NCBI GenBank assembly: GCA_039908285.1
Contig: JAMOBE010000003.1
Span: forward strand, 1-64,000
Length of the DNA stretch: 64,000 nucleotides
Direction: 5' to 3'
Source: JAMOBE01 sp039908285
GTDB lineage: Bacteria > Pseudomonadota > Alphaproteobacteria > Rhodospirillales > Rhodospirillaceae
Shown here piece by piece: positions 23,632 through 32,518 of the stretch. Positions within the stretch are counted from its first letter, which is position 1; every line of letters starts with the position of its first letter. The position numbers and the translations under genes are program-made. Below the pieces are notes generated by a model that saw only the letters and a program-made list of their open reading frames with translations, did not search any database and had not been told where the DNA came from.

Positions 23632-25050
23632 TCACGCAACCCGGAAGTTCTTGAACTGCCAGGGATCGTCGGCGTCGGTCTCCTCGGCGAACAGCAGGCC
23701 GCGGTCAACGAGCGGCGTCCAGTCGCTGTAGACCCCGACCACCCGGCCGAGATAGGGCATGGTCACCTCCAGCACGGTCCGGTGGTCCATTTCGTCGGGT
23801 TCGACGATGCCGGCGCGGGGATTTCGCAGGGCCCACACCACGCCGCCCAGGACCGCCGCCGTCACCTGCAGGCTGGTAGCGCTGTTGTGGGGGGCGAGGG
23901 TCCGCGCCTCGCCGATGGACAACTGCGAGCCGTACCAGTAGGCCCCCCGGGCATGCCCCATCAGCAGCACGCCCAATTCGTCCACACCCTCGACGATATC
24001 ATCCATCAACAGCCGCTGGGTCTCCTGCTGGCGCCAGTTCTTTCCCGCCATCTCGTGCACCGACAGGACGGCGTCGTCACAGGGGTGATAGGCGTAGTGC
24101 ACGGTCGGCCGATAGCGCACCTCGGCGCCATCGCACAACGTAAAGTAGTCGGAAATGGAGATCGACTCGCCATGGGTAATGAGGAAGCCATGGAACGGCC
24201 CCTCCATGGGCGTCCAGGTGCGCACCCGGGTCGCGGCCCCCGGGCGGCCGAGATAGATGGCCGATCCACAGCCGAAGTCATGGCGAAAGCCGTCGGCGGG
24301 CCAGTGGCGCTCGTGACTGCCCCAGCCCAGCTCGGCCGGCTGGCGGCCCTCGCCGCAGAACCCGTCGATGGACCAGGTGTTGACGAACTCGCCGGGCCGC
24401 TTCGGCGTCGCCGAGACCTGGGTGTCGCGCTCGGCGATGTGGATGACCCGGATGCCGAGCCGTTGGGCCAGCCCCGCCCAGGCGTCGCGAGTCGTGGGCG
24501 GAGCCACCTCCACCCCGGTGTCGGCGGCGATGTTGACCAGGGCCTGCTTGACCAGGTGCGACACCAGGCCAGGATTGGCGCCGTGGGTCAGCACCGCCGT
24601 CGCTCCCCCGGAAAAGCGCCCCCGCACCGCAAGGGCCCGCTCGCGCAGGGCGTAGTTGGTGCGCAGGGCCGGCGCCAGGGTGGTGTCGCAGTACCCTCCC
24701 ACCCACGGCTCGATGCAGGTATCGAGGTAGAGGATGTCCCGTTCCTGGCAAAAGGCGATCAGGTCGACGCTGGACACGTCCACCGATAGATTCAGCAGGA
24801 AATCCCCCGCCCGCAGCCGGCCTTCCAGCCGCGCCACGTAGGTGTCGGGATGCAGCGGGCTGACGTCGACCTCGATGTTGTACGCCCGCGCCTCGTCAAG
24901 CCCACGCTCGTCGGCGGTGATGATGGTGATCTGCTCGGGAAGCATCGCGACATGACGAAAGAGCAGCGGCAGCACTCCCTGGCCGATGCTCCCGAATCCG
25001 ACGATGACCATGCGCCCCCTCAGCGCAACGTGCCTGACGTAGTCTTTCAA
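23632..25050 (-). CDS. hss: Homospermidine synthase
   Basis: A 472-residue NAD-dependent enzyme of the saccharopine-dehydrogenase-like fold. It makes sym-homospermidine from putrescine, a polyamine pathway typical of alphaproteobacteria. The N-terminal nucleotide-binding motif is GFGSIGQGVLPLLFRH. LDTCIEPWVGGYCDTTL, THGANPGLVSHLVKQAL and THGESISISDYFTL are family-typical. The start chosen is TTG at 25048-25050 after GGGGAAGGGG, since Hss proteins have 10-16 residues before MVIVGFGSIG; ATG at 25009-25011 is the shorter option. It is transcribed away from the ATPase-HNH pair. Confidence 0.93.
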   Translation of the reverse strand: MKDYVRHVALRGRMVIVGFGSIGQGVLPLLFRHVAMLPEQITIITADERGLDEARAYNIEVDVSPLHPDTYVARLEGRLRAGDFLLNLSVDVSSVDLIAFCQERDILYLDTCIEPWVGGYCDTTLAPALRTNYALRERALAVRGRFSGGATAVLTHGANPGLVSHLVKQALVNIAADTGVEVAPPTTRDAWAGLAQRLGIRVIHIAERDTQVSATPKRPGEFVNTWSIDGFCGEGRQPAELGWGSHERHWPADGFRHDFGCGSAIYLGRPGAATRVRTWTPMEGPFHGFLITHGESISISDYFTLCDGAEVRYRPTVHYAYHPCDDAVLSVHEMAGKNWRQQETQRLLMDDIVEGVDELGVLLMGHARGAYWYGSQLSIGEARTLAPHNSATSLQVTAAVLGGVVWALRNPRAGIVEPDEMDHRTVLEVTMPYLGRVVGVYSDWTPLVDRGLLFAEETDADDPWQFKNFRVA

Positions 25051-25251
25051 TGCCCCTTCCCCAATGCCGATGCGTCCATGTCCGCGTCCTTTGCAACGCC
25101 CGACATATGCGATGTTTCCGCCCGGAATGTAAATGTTTGTTTGGGTGGGTGGATGCCGATCCGGAGCCACGTGACGGCATAACCACCCTCTCGCCAATTC
25201 CGTGACATTGTTGTAGACAGGAGATGTCCGAATGACGTGCCGGAGAGGATC

Positions 25252-26520
25252 ATGCTGAAATCCCTGACGACGGAGGGCGTGGGTCCAGCCCGCCGCTTCC
25301 ACATGGACCTCGCCCCCCGCCTCAATCTGGTCACCGGTGACAACGGACTCGGCAAGACATTCCTGCTGGACGTGGCGTGGTGGCTGTGCGCCCACGACTG
25401 GCCGGACCAGCCGGCGTTGCCAAATCCTGCTTTTTCTGGCCAGACGAAGCCAATACTTACGGCGACAATTGAGCAGCCCGTTGAAGAGGGTGCAAAAATT
25501 GAATACTCTTTTTATCGAGAAATGAATGCTTGGGAAGCATATGATGATTTTAGTATGAATATTCCAGGAATTATTTTGTATGCTCGCGTTGATGGTGGTC
25601 TTTCATTTGTTGATAAAGTTCGTGTTTACGTCAAGTTCGCCCAGGATTTCCGATTTTCCGTTCCGGCTTTTCACCTTTCGAAAACTGAGGTGTGGACAGG
25701 TCGGAGGGATGACGTTGGCACGACCGTGTGCCGCGGCCTGATCGTCGACTGGCTTGATTGGCAATCCACCAGGGATCCGGCGTTCGAAGCCTTCAGCAAG
25801 GTCCTGAACGCGTTGAGTCCTCCCGGCGAGCCGATCCGTATCGCCGAGAAACCGGTCCGTCTGCCCGGTCCATCGGTGGATAGGATTCCCGCCCTTGAGA
25901 TGCCCTATGGGATCGTCCCCATCACCCTGGCCTCGGCGGCAATGAAGCGGATCATCGCCCTGGCCTACCTCATCGTCTGGATGTGGACCGAACACAAGGC
26001 GGCAGCCGAAGCCAATGGCCAGAAACGCCAGAAACAGATCATCTTGGTGCTGGACGAGATCGAAGCCCACCTCCATCCACGGTGGCAACGCAGCATCCTC
26101 CCCGCCCTCCTGGACGTCGCCCGCCACCTGGACGGCGAGGTCGCAGTACAGTTCATCGTCTCCACCCATTCGCCCCTGGTGCTGGCGTCGGCGGAGCCGG
26201 TGTTCGATGCCGATAAGGACAAATTGTTCCATTTGCGCCCGGTCGACGGTAAGCCTGTCCTGGACGAGGTGCCCTGGCTGACCCGTGGGAGTGCGGGAAC
26301 GTGGTTGCGGTCGGAGATCTTCGGTCTGGAAACCGATCGCTCGCTGCCGGCCGAGGAGGCGATCCGTCGCGCCGAGGCGATGATGGAAGCCCCACCCGCC
26401 GCCGACGATCCGGAAATACCCAAGTTGCAGGACGAGTTGGCCGGCCTGCTTCCCGGCACCGACCCATTCTGGGCGCAGTGGCACAGATTCTTGTTCGTCC
26501 TGAACAGGAGCCGCCCATGA
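25252..26520 (+). CDS. AAA/ABC-type ATPase of an ATPase-HNH pair (Septu PtuA-like)
   Basis: A 422-residue ATPase. Walker A is GDNGLGKT (residues 29-36), Walker B is IILVLDEIE with Asp268-Glu269, and the H-loop is VSTHSP (His306). The region before Walker B (ITLASAAMKRIIALAYLI) sits where the ABC signature would be but is degenerate. The ATG at 25252 was chosen because GGAGAGG lies just upstream; a GTG at 25237 is in frame. Residues about 60-150 are encoded by clearly AT-richer DNA than either flank. It overlaps the HNH gene by 4 bases. ATPase plus HNH two-gene units include the Septu (PtuA/PtuB) anti-phage system; assignment is by architecture. Confidence 0.82.
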   Translation: MLKSLTTEGVGPARRFHMDLAPRLNLVTGDNGLGKTFLLDVAWWLCAHDWPDQPALPNPAFSGQTKPILTATIEQPVEEGAKIEYSFYREMNAWEAYDDFSMNIPGIILYARVDGGLSFVDKVRVYVKFAQDFRFSVPAFHLSKTEVWTGRRDDVGTTVCRGLIVDWLDWQSTRDPAFEAFSKVLNALSPPGEPIRIAEKPVRLPGPSVDRIPALEMPYGIVPITLASAAMKRIIALAYLIVWMWTEHKAAAEANGQKRQKQIILVLDEIEAHLHPRWQRSILPALLDVARHLDGEVAVQFIVSTHSPLVLASAEPVFDADKDKLFHLRPVDGKPVLDEVPWLTRGSAGTWLRSEIFGLETDRSLPAEEAIRRAEAMMEAPPAADDPEIPKLQDELAGLLPGTDPFWAQWHRFLFVLNRSRP

Positions 26521-27110
26521 TCCCGGTTTCTCCCGCCCCCGAACCGCCTGGCTTCGACAAGCATGTCCGGCAAAAGGGGAACGAATGGCTGAATAATAAT
26601 CCAGGCGCTGACTCCAGCGATTATAAAGATTGTTGGAACGATCAAGACCATTGCCGCAGTCCTCTTCAAAAGGCCTTTCACTGCCGTTGCGCCTATCTTG
26701 GACACTGGATCCCGAAAGGCCAAGTGGATCACTTCATCCCAAAGAGTGCAAATTCGAGAGAGGCTTATGAATGGACCAACTATCGCTATGCCGAAGCGTC
26801 TGTAAACAACAAAAAAAGAGCGCGTGAATTTCTTGATCCATTCACGATCGATAATGATTGGATCGAGATTGATCCTGTTACTCTCAATTTCAAGTATACC
26901 AATAATGTGCCGCCGACGTCACTCAAAGCAGCAAAGACCACTGTCGATGTTCTCAATGACAAGGAACTGGTTGACGCCCGCAAGGCGCTGCTCACCGCGT
27001 TCGGAGATCTGAACGCCGCCTACGAACAAATATTGGATTTCTTCCCCCTGCTCGCCCGAAGCCTGCAAGAGGCTGGGCTTGTGAAACAGCCGGAACCCGT
27101 CCCCGCGTGA
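26517..27110 (+). CDS. HNH endonuclease of the ATPase-HNH pair (PtuB-like)
   Basis: A 197-residue protein whose ATG overlaps the ATPase stop (ATGA). The HNH-like core is CRCAY (56-60), VDHFIPKS (Asp71-His72), YEWTNYRYA (Asn88) and VNNKKRARE (Asn97-Asn98). In PtuB-like nucleases the pattern is CAYC, EHFxPKS, W-x-N and CNxxK; here the zinc cysteines are partly lost (CAYL, VNN), but the catalytic His-Asn-Asn layout remains. The N-terminus is proline rich. The gene is AT-rich compared with its neighbours, which suggests acquisition by transfer. In the family the ATPase senses infection and licenses DNA cleavage. Confidence 0.78.
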   Translation: MIPVSPAPEPPGFDKHVRQKGNEWLNNNPGADSSDYKDCWNDQDHCRSPLQKAFHCRCAYLGHWIPKGQVDHFIPKSANSREAYEWTNYRYAEASVNNKKRAREFLDPFTIDNDWIEIDPVTLNFKYTNNVPPTSLKAAKTTVDVLNDKELVDARKALLTAFGDLNAAYEQILDFFPLLARSLQEAGLVKQPEPVPA

Positions 27111-27119
27111 CCCCGTCGT

Positions 27120-28904
27120 TCACCGTCGTCCGGATCTGGGGTTGAGCCCTGGGCCGGCGGCGAGGGCTGAGCGGAGGCGGGCCACCACCGGCTCCCAGGC
27201 GCCGGCCTGGTCCTGGCGGAAGAGGCGCAGGGTGGGGTACCAGGGGCTGTCGTCGCGATCCAGCAGCCAGCGCCAGTCGGCGGCGTAGGTCAGCAGCAGC
27301 CACGCCGTCTGTCCCAGGGCACCGGCCAGGTGGGCGACGGTGCCATCCACCGTGACCACCAGGTCCAGGGCCTGGATGGCCGCCGCCATGTCCTGGACGT
27401 CGCCGAGCATCGGCCCGAGATCGGAAATCGGGGCCTGGTGGCCGGCAAGGTCGGCGGCGCGCGGCCCCTTCTGCAGGCTGAAGAAGGCGGTGCCGGGCAC
27501 CGTGGTCAGGGGCGTCAGCAGCTCGAGGGGGCACGACCGGTCCGGCACCCCAGGCCTGCCGGCCCAGCATATCCCGACCTTCAGCGGCTCGCCCCGGCGC
27601 CGGGGGCCGGCCATGACCCGCACGGCCCGGGCGGCCGGGTGGTCGCCGTCGGGAGCGGCGACGTAGGGAACCGGGGCCGGCACCGTGTCGAGGGTGGTGC
27701 CGAACAGTCGCGGCAGGCTCATCAGGGGCGCGTGGCGATCGAAGGCGGGAAGGGTCTCGCCGAAGCCCACCACCTGGCGCACCCCGGGGACGGTGGCGAG
27801 CAGTCCCCTGAGGTCGGGATGGCAGAGCAGCACCACCTTGTCCACCCGCCGGGCGGCAAGGGGGATGTAGCGGGCGAACTGGATCGTATCGTCCACGCCC
27901 TGCTCTCCATGCAGGAGCAGGGTGCGGCCAACCAGGTCTCCCGTCCAGGCCGGCCGGTCGAACCGTGGTCGCGGGGTGCGCGACGCCCCGCGTTGCCAGC
28001 GCCATTCATGGGCCTTGAAACCGTCCTCGAACTGGCCGCGGGTCAACTGCGCCAGGGCCAGGGTACAGTGGCCCTCCACGTGATCGGGATCAACCCGCAC
28101 GGCATTGGTGCAGGCCGCCACCGCGTCACCCACCTTTCTCTGGCGCAGAAGGGCAGCCCCGAGATTGGCCCAGGCGTCGGCGAATCTGGGCCGACGCTTG
28201 AGGGCGGCCCGCAGGTGGGTTTCCCCCTGCTGGTAATCACCCCGCTCGGTGAGGGCCTGGCCCAGGGCATTGAGGGCCTCGGCATGGCCGGGGTCGAGGG
28301 CCACGGCCGTCTCGAAGCAGGTCAGGGAGTCCTCATCCCGACCCAGGCGGCGGAGGACGAGCCCAAGGTGAACGGCGAGTCCGGCATCATCGGGGGCCAG
28401 TCCCGCGGCGGTCAACAGCGGGCCCAGGGCCTCGTCGTCCCGCTCCAGCCGGTACAGAACGCGGCCAAGGGTGCCGTGAAGTTCGGCGTCCCGCGGCGCC
28501 ACCGCCAGCGCCCGGGTCAGGGGCGGAATGGCCGCCTCGGCCTGCCCCCCCTCCAGCAGGGCCAGCGCCAGTTCTTTCAGGAGAGTCGGGTCATCGGGGG
28601 AGATGGCCAGCCCCAGCCGGAACTGTTCCACCGCCTCGGCGTGGCGCCCGGCGTGACTCAGGGCCAGGCCAAGATTGCCGCGGAGTTCGGGGGAGTTCGG
28701 GTCCGCGGCGACGGCCTGCCTCAGGCGGTCGATGGCCTCGTCCGGGCGATCCAGGGCCATGGCGATCAGCCCCATGAGGTGCAGGGCCTTCGGGTCCCCG
28801 GGGGCGGCGATCAGGGCCTCGGCACAGGCGGCGTGGGCCTGCGCCGGCTCGCCGACCTGAAGGAGGCGCAACGCCTGGCGAAGGGCGACCGCCGGGTCCG
28901 TCAT
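27120..28904 (-). CDS. Tetratricopeptide repeat protein with glycosyltransferase-like C-terminus
   Basis: A 594-residue protein. The first 300 residues are about eight TPR units (for example LHLMGLIAMALDRPDEAIDR, LNALGQALTERGDYQQGE). The rest resembles the glycosyltransferase family 9-like domain that often follows TPRs: LLLHGEQGVDDTIQFARYIP, LKVGICWAGRP, FFSLQKGP, LDLVVTVDGTVAHLAGALG. The active-site-like GEQGVDDTIQF normally reads GEQGxGDxIQF, so one Gly is Asp here. No signal peptide. It is a paralogue of the protein at 29520. The function is unknown; relatives occur near flagellar and polysaccharide loci. Confidence 0.82.
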   Translation of the reverse strand: MTDPAVALRQALRLLQVGEPAQAHAACAEALIAAPGDPKALHLMGLIAMALDRPDEAIDRLRQAVAADPNSPELRGNLGLALSHAGRHAEAVEQFRLGLAISPDDPTLLKELALALLEGGQAEAAIPPLTRALAVAPRDAELHGTLGRVLYRLERDDEALGPLLTAAGLAPDDAGLAVHLGLVLRRLGRDEDSLTCFETAVALDPGHAEALNALGQALTERGDYQQGETHLRAALKRRPRFADAWANLGAALLRQRKVGDAVAACTNAVRVDPDHVEGHCTLALAQLTRGQFEDGFKAHEWRWQRGASRTPRPRFDRPAWTGDLVGRTLLLHGEQGVDDTIQFARYIPLAARRVDKVVLLCHPDLRGLLATVPGVRQVVGFGETLPAFDRHAPLMSLPRLFGTTLDTVPAPVPYVAAPDGDHPAARAVRVMAGPRRRGEPLKVGICWAGRPGVPDRSCPLELLTPLTTVPGTAFFSLQKGPRAADLAGHQAPISDLGPMLGDVQDMAAAIQALDLVVTVDGTVAHLAGALGQTAWLLLTYAADWRWLLDRDDSPWYPTLRLFRQDQAGAWEPVVARLRSALAAGPGLNPRSGRR

Positions 28905-28908
28905 AGGG

Positions 28909-29436
28909 TCAGCGCCCCCGGACCGGAGCCGGGGCCGACCGGGCGGCGGGCGGGGCGATGCCGCCGGAGGCCTCGACGCCGCTCGACGTTCCCTGCGGCG
29001 AAACGACGAAATCGACCTCGCTGTTGCCGAGAGGAGTCGCCTGAATCTGGATCGTGGCGATGCGATTGCCCCGGCGATAGGTCAGCACGCTGACCGCCGA
29101 GCGCACGCTGGTGATTTCCTCCCAGCCAAAACGCGGCATTTCCGCATGGTAGAAGTCGAAAATCTCGCTGGACCCGTAGCGGGCGGCCAGCATGAGCCGC
29201 CCCACCCAGGCGTCCCGGGACCCGAGCACCAGCGTCCCCTTGACGTCCATGGTCGAATTCTGGGGCACCGGAATATCGCTGAACTGGGAAAAGCTGGGCG
29301 TGGACGGCATGGCCGTGTCGGAGCGGCTGCTCGGCACCAGGGCGGCATCGCGTTCGCAGGCGCCGAGCCCGAGCCCCACGACCATTCCGAGCACGACGGC
29401 TCCGACAGCCTTCGTCATCCCCCGACTCATCCCCAT
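28909..29436 (-). CDS. Small predicted lipoprotein
   Basis: A 175-residue protein with a signal peptide ending in GLGLGAC, a lipobox with acylated Cys (about residue 30). The mature part has a 100-residue alpha/beta segment (TMDVKGTLVLGSRDAWVGRLMLAARYGSSEIFDFYHAEMPRFGW split by short loops, then SVLTYRRGNRIATIQI). The pattern of a strand, FYHAEMPRFGW and then RGNRIATI resembles small periplasmic DUF-type lipoproteins. Three ATGs (29436, 29430, 29418) could start it; the first gives the most complete signal peptide, while the last has the best-placed G-rich site. It lies between two TPR paralogues and may be cotranscribed with both. Confidence 0.75.
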   Translation of the reverse strand: MGMSRGMTKAVGAVVLGMVVGLGLGACERDAALVPSSRSDTAMPSTPSFSQFSDIPVPQNSTMDVKGTLVLGSRDAWVGRLMLAARYGSSEIFDFYHAEMPRFGWEEITSVRSAVSVLTYRRGNRIATIQIQATPLGNSEVDFVVSPQGTSSGVEASGGIAPPAARSAPAPVRGR

Positions 29437-29519
29437 GCGACCGCCAGCCCGCCTACGTCGCCACCGCACCCTCTTTACCACAGGCGGAGCAGGGGGGCCA
29501 GCCGGATCGGCCCTGCTCA

Positions 29520-30947
29520 TCACGTCCGTGGTGAGGCGGTGACGTGCTCCAGTTGGCGGGCCACCCGGGCCACGACGTCGGTCCAGTCGTCGCGGTGGCG
29601 CTGGCGGAACAGGCGGGCCGTCGGATACCAGGGATTGTCCTCGCGGTTCTCGAGCCAGCGCCAGTCGGGGCGGAGCGGCAGCAGCACCCACACCGGCCTG
29701 GCCATGGCTCCGGCCAGGTGGGCCACCGACGTATCCACCGTGATCACCAGGTCGAGGGCGGCGACGATGGCGGCGGTGTCGGCGAAGTCGTCGATGTCGA
29801 GGGTGAGGAGGGCCATGCCGGACGGCGGCGCCGAGGCCTGGTCGGCGGCTGGTCCCTTCTGCAGCGAGACGAACAGGACGTCACGAACGAGGGCCAGGGG
29901 CGCCAGGTCGGCCAGGCACAACGAGCGCAGATGGTCCCGGTCGTGGGCGCCGCCGCCGGCCCACACCAGTCCCACCTTCAGGGGTCTCCCCTCCCCGACC
30001 GTTGCGGCGGCGGCGGCGATGGGGTGGGTGTACGTTTCTACCAGCCGCGGTTCGGCGCCAAGATAGGGAACGTCCGCCGGAATGGCGCCGAGATCGATCC
30101 CAAGCGCCAGCGGCAGGCTGAGCAGGGGACAGTGGACGTCATAGGGCGGCAGGGACTCCACATAGGGAAAGTCGGGGCCGCGGTCGATGACGGCGACCCG
30201 CTCCCCATCGAGGCTTTGGGCGAGCAGGCCCCTGACCTCGGGCTGAACCTCCACCAGGACGCGGGCGGCTCCGCGACGCAGGACCGTGGCGACGAAGCGG
30301 ACGAACTGGAGGGTATCGCCCAGGCCCTGCTCCGCGTGCAGCAGGATGGTGCGACCACGGAGGTCGTCTCCGGACCAGGCGGGAACGGGAAACGGCCGCG
30401 GCAGGAAGGAACTGATGTCCGGATGCCAGCGCCACTCGTAGAAGGGCCAGCCCTCGGCAAGCCGGCCCTGCTGCAGCAGGCACAGGCCCTTGTGGAAATT
30501 CGCCTTGGGATGCTCGGGCTCAAGGGCGATGGCCCGCTCGAAACAGGCCACCGCCTCATCGAGCCGCCCCAGGTCCACCCAGGTGTTGCCCAGGTTGACG
30601 TGGGCGGGGAGATAGTCCGGGACGGCCTCGGCGAGGACGATCTGCATGTTGGCGGCACGGATGTACTCGCCCCGGGCCTTGAGGCCGCTGGCGTAATTCA
30701 GGCGGATGGAGATATCGTCGGGATCGAGGATCAGCGCCCGCTCGTAATACCGGAAGGCCTCGTCCATGGCCCCCAGGTCGCGATGGATATCGCCGAGCGC
30801 GGAATGGAGGGCCGCATTGGCGGGCACACTCGCCAATGCCTCGTGGAGGAGTGAGAGCGCCTCGTCCGTCTCCCCGGCCTGGGCGCGGGCAAGCGCATAG
30901 GCGACGATCTCGGCCACGGTGGTGACGGCGCCCTCCGTCTCAGTCAT
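29520..30947 (-). CDS. Tetratricopeptide repeat protein with glycosyltransferase-like C-terminus (paralogue)
   Basis: A 475-residue protein with four to five TPR units (LHSALGDIHRDLGAMDEAFR, VNLGNTWVDLGRLDEAVACF) and the same C-terminal domain as the 27120 gene: LLHAEQGLGDTLQFVRFV, LKVGLVWAGGG, VSLQKGP, LDLVITVDTSVAHLAGAM. Here the EQGLGDTLQF motif is canonical, unlike its paralogue. It is transcribed toward the lipoprotein and the longer paralogue. The two may have arisen by duplication followed by TPR expansion. Substrate and partner are unknown. Confidence 0.83.
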   Translation of the reverse strand: MTETEGAVTTVAEIVAYALARAQAGETDEALSLLHEALASVPANAALHSALGDIHRDLGAMDEAFRYYERALILDPDDISIRLNYASGLKARGEYIRAANMQIVLAEAVPDYLPAHVNLGNTWVDLGRLDEAVACFERAIALEPEHPKANFHKGLCLLQQGRLAEGWPFYEWRWHPDISSFLPRPFPVPAWSGDDLRGRTILLHAEQGLGDTLQFVRFVATVLRRGAARVLVEVQPEVRGLLAQSLDGERVAVIDRGPDFPYVESLPPYDVHCPLLSLPLALGIDLGAIPADVPYLGAEPRLVETYTHPIAAAAATVGEGRPLKVGLVWAGGGAHDRDHLRSLCLADLAPLALVRDVLFVSLQKGPAADQASAPPSGMALLTLDIDDFADTAAIVAALDLVITVDTSVAHLAGAMARPVWVLLPLRPDWRWLENREDNPWYPTARLFRQRHRDDWTDVVARVARQLEHVTASPRT

Positions 30948-30953
30948 GGATGG

Positions 30954-32159
30954 TCATATCCTGCGGCGGACGATGTCGGCGATCTCCTCGTCGGTGAGCA
31001 CCACCGGGTTGGTCTTCATGCTGCTGCCACGGCTGCCGGCGACGATCTTCGGGAGATGCCCGGGCTGCACGCCGAACGTGGACAGGCGGGGAAGCCGCAG
31101 TTCCGTCACCCATCGGCGCAGCGTCTCCACCAGCGAGTCCAGGGCCTCGTCGCGGGAGGCGAACACCCGGTCGGCCAGCAGGGCGCCGACGCGGGCATAG
31201 CCGTCCAGGGCGGGACTGGCCGGGGAACGCTCGCGCAGAGCGCGGATGTTGACGTCGGTGGCCTCGGCCAGCAGGGTGCCGCACACCACGCCGTGGGGAA
31301 TGAGAAAGAACGAGCCAAGCGGCGGCGCCAGCCCATGCACGGCACCCAGCCCCGTCTGGGCCAGGGCGATGCCGGACATCAGCGAGGCATAGGCGGTGGC
31401 GGAACGGCCGGCGGCGGCGGCCGGCTCCACGCCGTCCCACAGGGCCGGGAACCCGGTGCGGAAATGCTCCATGCCCGACCAGGCCAGGGCTCCGGTCATG
31501 GGATTGGCCTTGAGGCTGACGAAGGACTCGAGAAGCTGGGTGAAGGCGTCCATGCCGTCGGCGGCCAGCAGCGAGCGGGGACAGGTGGCCAACAGGTCCG
31601 GATCGACGATGGCGAGCCGCGCCACCAGATCGTCATGACGGAAGGATTTCTTGTAGCCGTCCTCACCGGGCTGACTGAGGACGGCGTTGCGGGTCGCCTC
31701 GGCGCCACTGCCGGCGGTGGTCGGCACGGCGATGAACGGCACCGCCGGTCCCTGATAGGGCAGTTCCGGCCCCACGCCCTCCAGGTGATCCATCACCGAG
31801 TTGCCGGGACGCAGCAGCCCGGCGACGGCCTTGGCCAGGTCGAGGGGACTGCCGCCGCCGATGCCCACCACCACGTCGAAACCGCCGCCCCGGTGCTCCG
31901 CCACCGCCTGATCCACCAGGGCCGGCGAGGGTTCCCCGGCGACGGCCAGCTCCGCCCAGGTCACGCCCCGGACCGCGAGCCCCTGACGCAACTGGTCCCA
32001 GTGGGGCGTGGAGCGGAACGACCGCGCGCCGGTGACCAGCAGAACGCGTCGGCCGAAGGCGGTGACCTCCGCCGGCAGGGATGCCACCGTCCCGGCGCCG
32101 AAGACGATCCGGGGCAGGCGCGCGATGCCGAAGGGGGCGATACTGAAGGGGGGCACCAC
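30954..32159 (-). CDS. Iron-containing alcohol dehydrogenase
   Basis: A 401-residue group III alcohol dehydrogenase. The NAD-binding signature is GIGGGSPLDLAKAVAGL. The metal region reads DGMDAFTQLLES, then GAVHGLAPPLGS and LIPHGVVCG. Usual iron ligands are Asp and three His; the His after the Asp (DxxxH) is Gln here (DAFTQ), a variant that may alter metal choice. The substrate is unknown. It is 3 bases from the ABM-domain gene upstream, and the two probably form a unit. The next gene downstream begins 6 bases on, so the whole 27120-32459 strand may be one transcript. Confidence 0.88.
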   Translation of the reverse strand: MVPPFSIAPFGIARLPRIVFGAGTVASLPAEVTAFGRRVLLVTGARSFRSTPHWDQLRQGLAVRGVTWAELAVAGEPSPALVDQAVAEHRGGGFDVVVGIGGGSPLDLAKAVAGLLRPGNSVMDHLEGVGPELPYQGPAVPFIAVPTTAGSGAEATRNAVLSQPGEDGYKKSFRHDDLVARLAIVDPDLLATCPRSLLAADGMDAFTQLLESFVSLKANPMTGALAWSGMEHFRTGFPALWDGVEPAAAAGRSATAYASLMSGIALAQTGLGAVHGLAPPLGSFFLIPHGVVCGTLLAEATDVNIRALRERSPASPALDGYARVGALLADRVFASRDEALDSLVETLRRWVTELRLPRLSTFGVQPGHLPKIVAGSRGSSMKTNPVVLTDEEIADIVRRRI

Positions 32160-32162
32160 GGC

Positions 32163-32459
32163 TCAGGCCTCCGGGGCGAGGCAGTGATAGGGCACCCCGC
32201 TTCTCGGCTGCGCCATCATGGGGGCCACCGCGTCGCGCCAGGCCAGGTAGTGGGGCGTCTGCTTGTGCAGGGCTGCCGATTCGGCCGAGTCATAGGCCTC
32301 GTACAGGATGAACCGGGTCGGGTCATCCGGCGCCTGGAGGACATCGAAGCGGCGGTTGCCGGCCTCGGCCACCGAGCCCAGGTGGTTGGCCCGGGTCGCG
32401 GCGATGAAGTCCGACACGCGGTCGGGCTTGACGCTGACGTGGACGAGCGTGACGTGCAT
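32163..32459 (-). CDS. ABM-fold (antibiotic biosynthesis monooxygenase) domain protein
   Basis: A 98-residue dimeric ferredoxin-like alpha/beta-barrel protein. MHVTLVHVSVKPDRVSDFIAATRANHLGSV, FDVLQAPDDPTRFILYEAYDS and HKQTPHYLAWRDAV are typical. The best-known relatives include LsrG and small stress-related oxygenases or isomerases. The start at 32457-32459 is the only good choice and follows GGGGGAGGGAG. Linkage to the Fe-ADH gene suggests a shared carbonyl-compound pathway, but this is inference. Confidence 0.85.
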   Translation of the reverse strand: MHVTLVHVSVKPDRVSDFIAATRANHLGSVAEAGNRRFDVLQAPDDPTRFILYEAYDSAESAALHKQTPHYLAWRDAVAPMMAQPRSGVPYHCLAPEA

Positions 32460-32518
32460 CGGTGTTCTCCCTCCCCCTGGTGCGGACGGGAGAACTCTAC
32501 ACGCTCCCGCCGCCGGCG

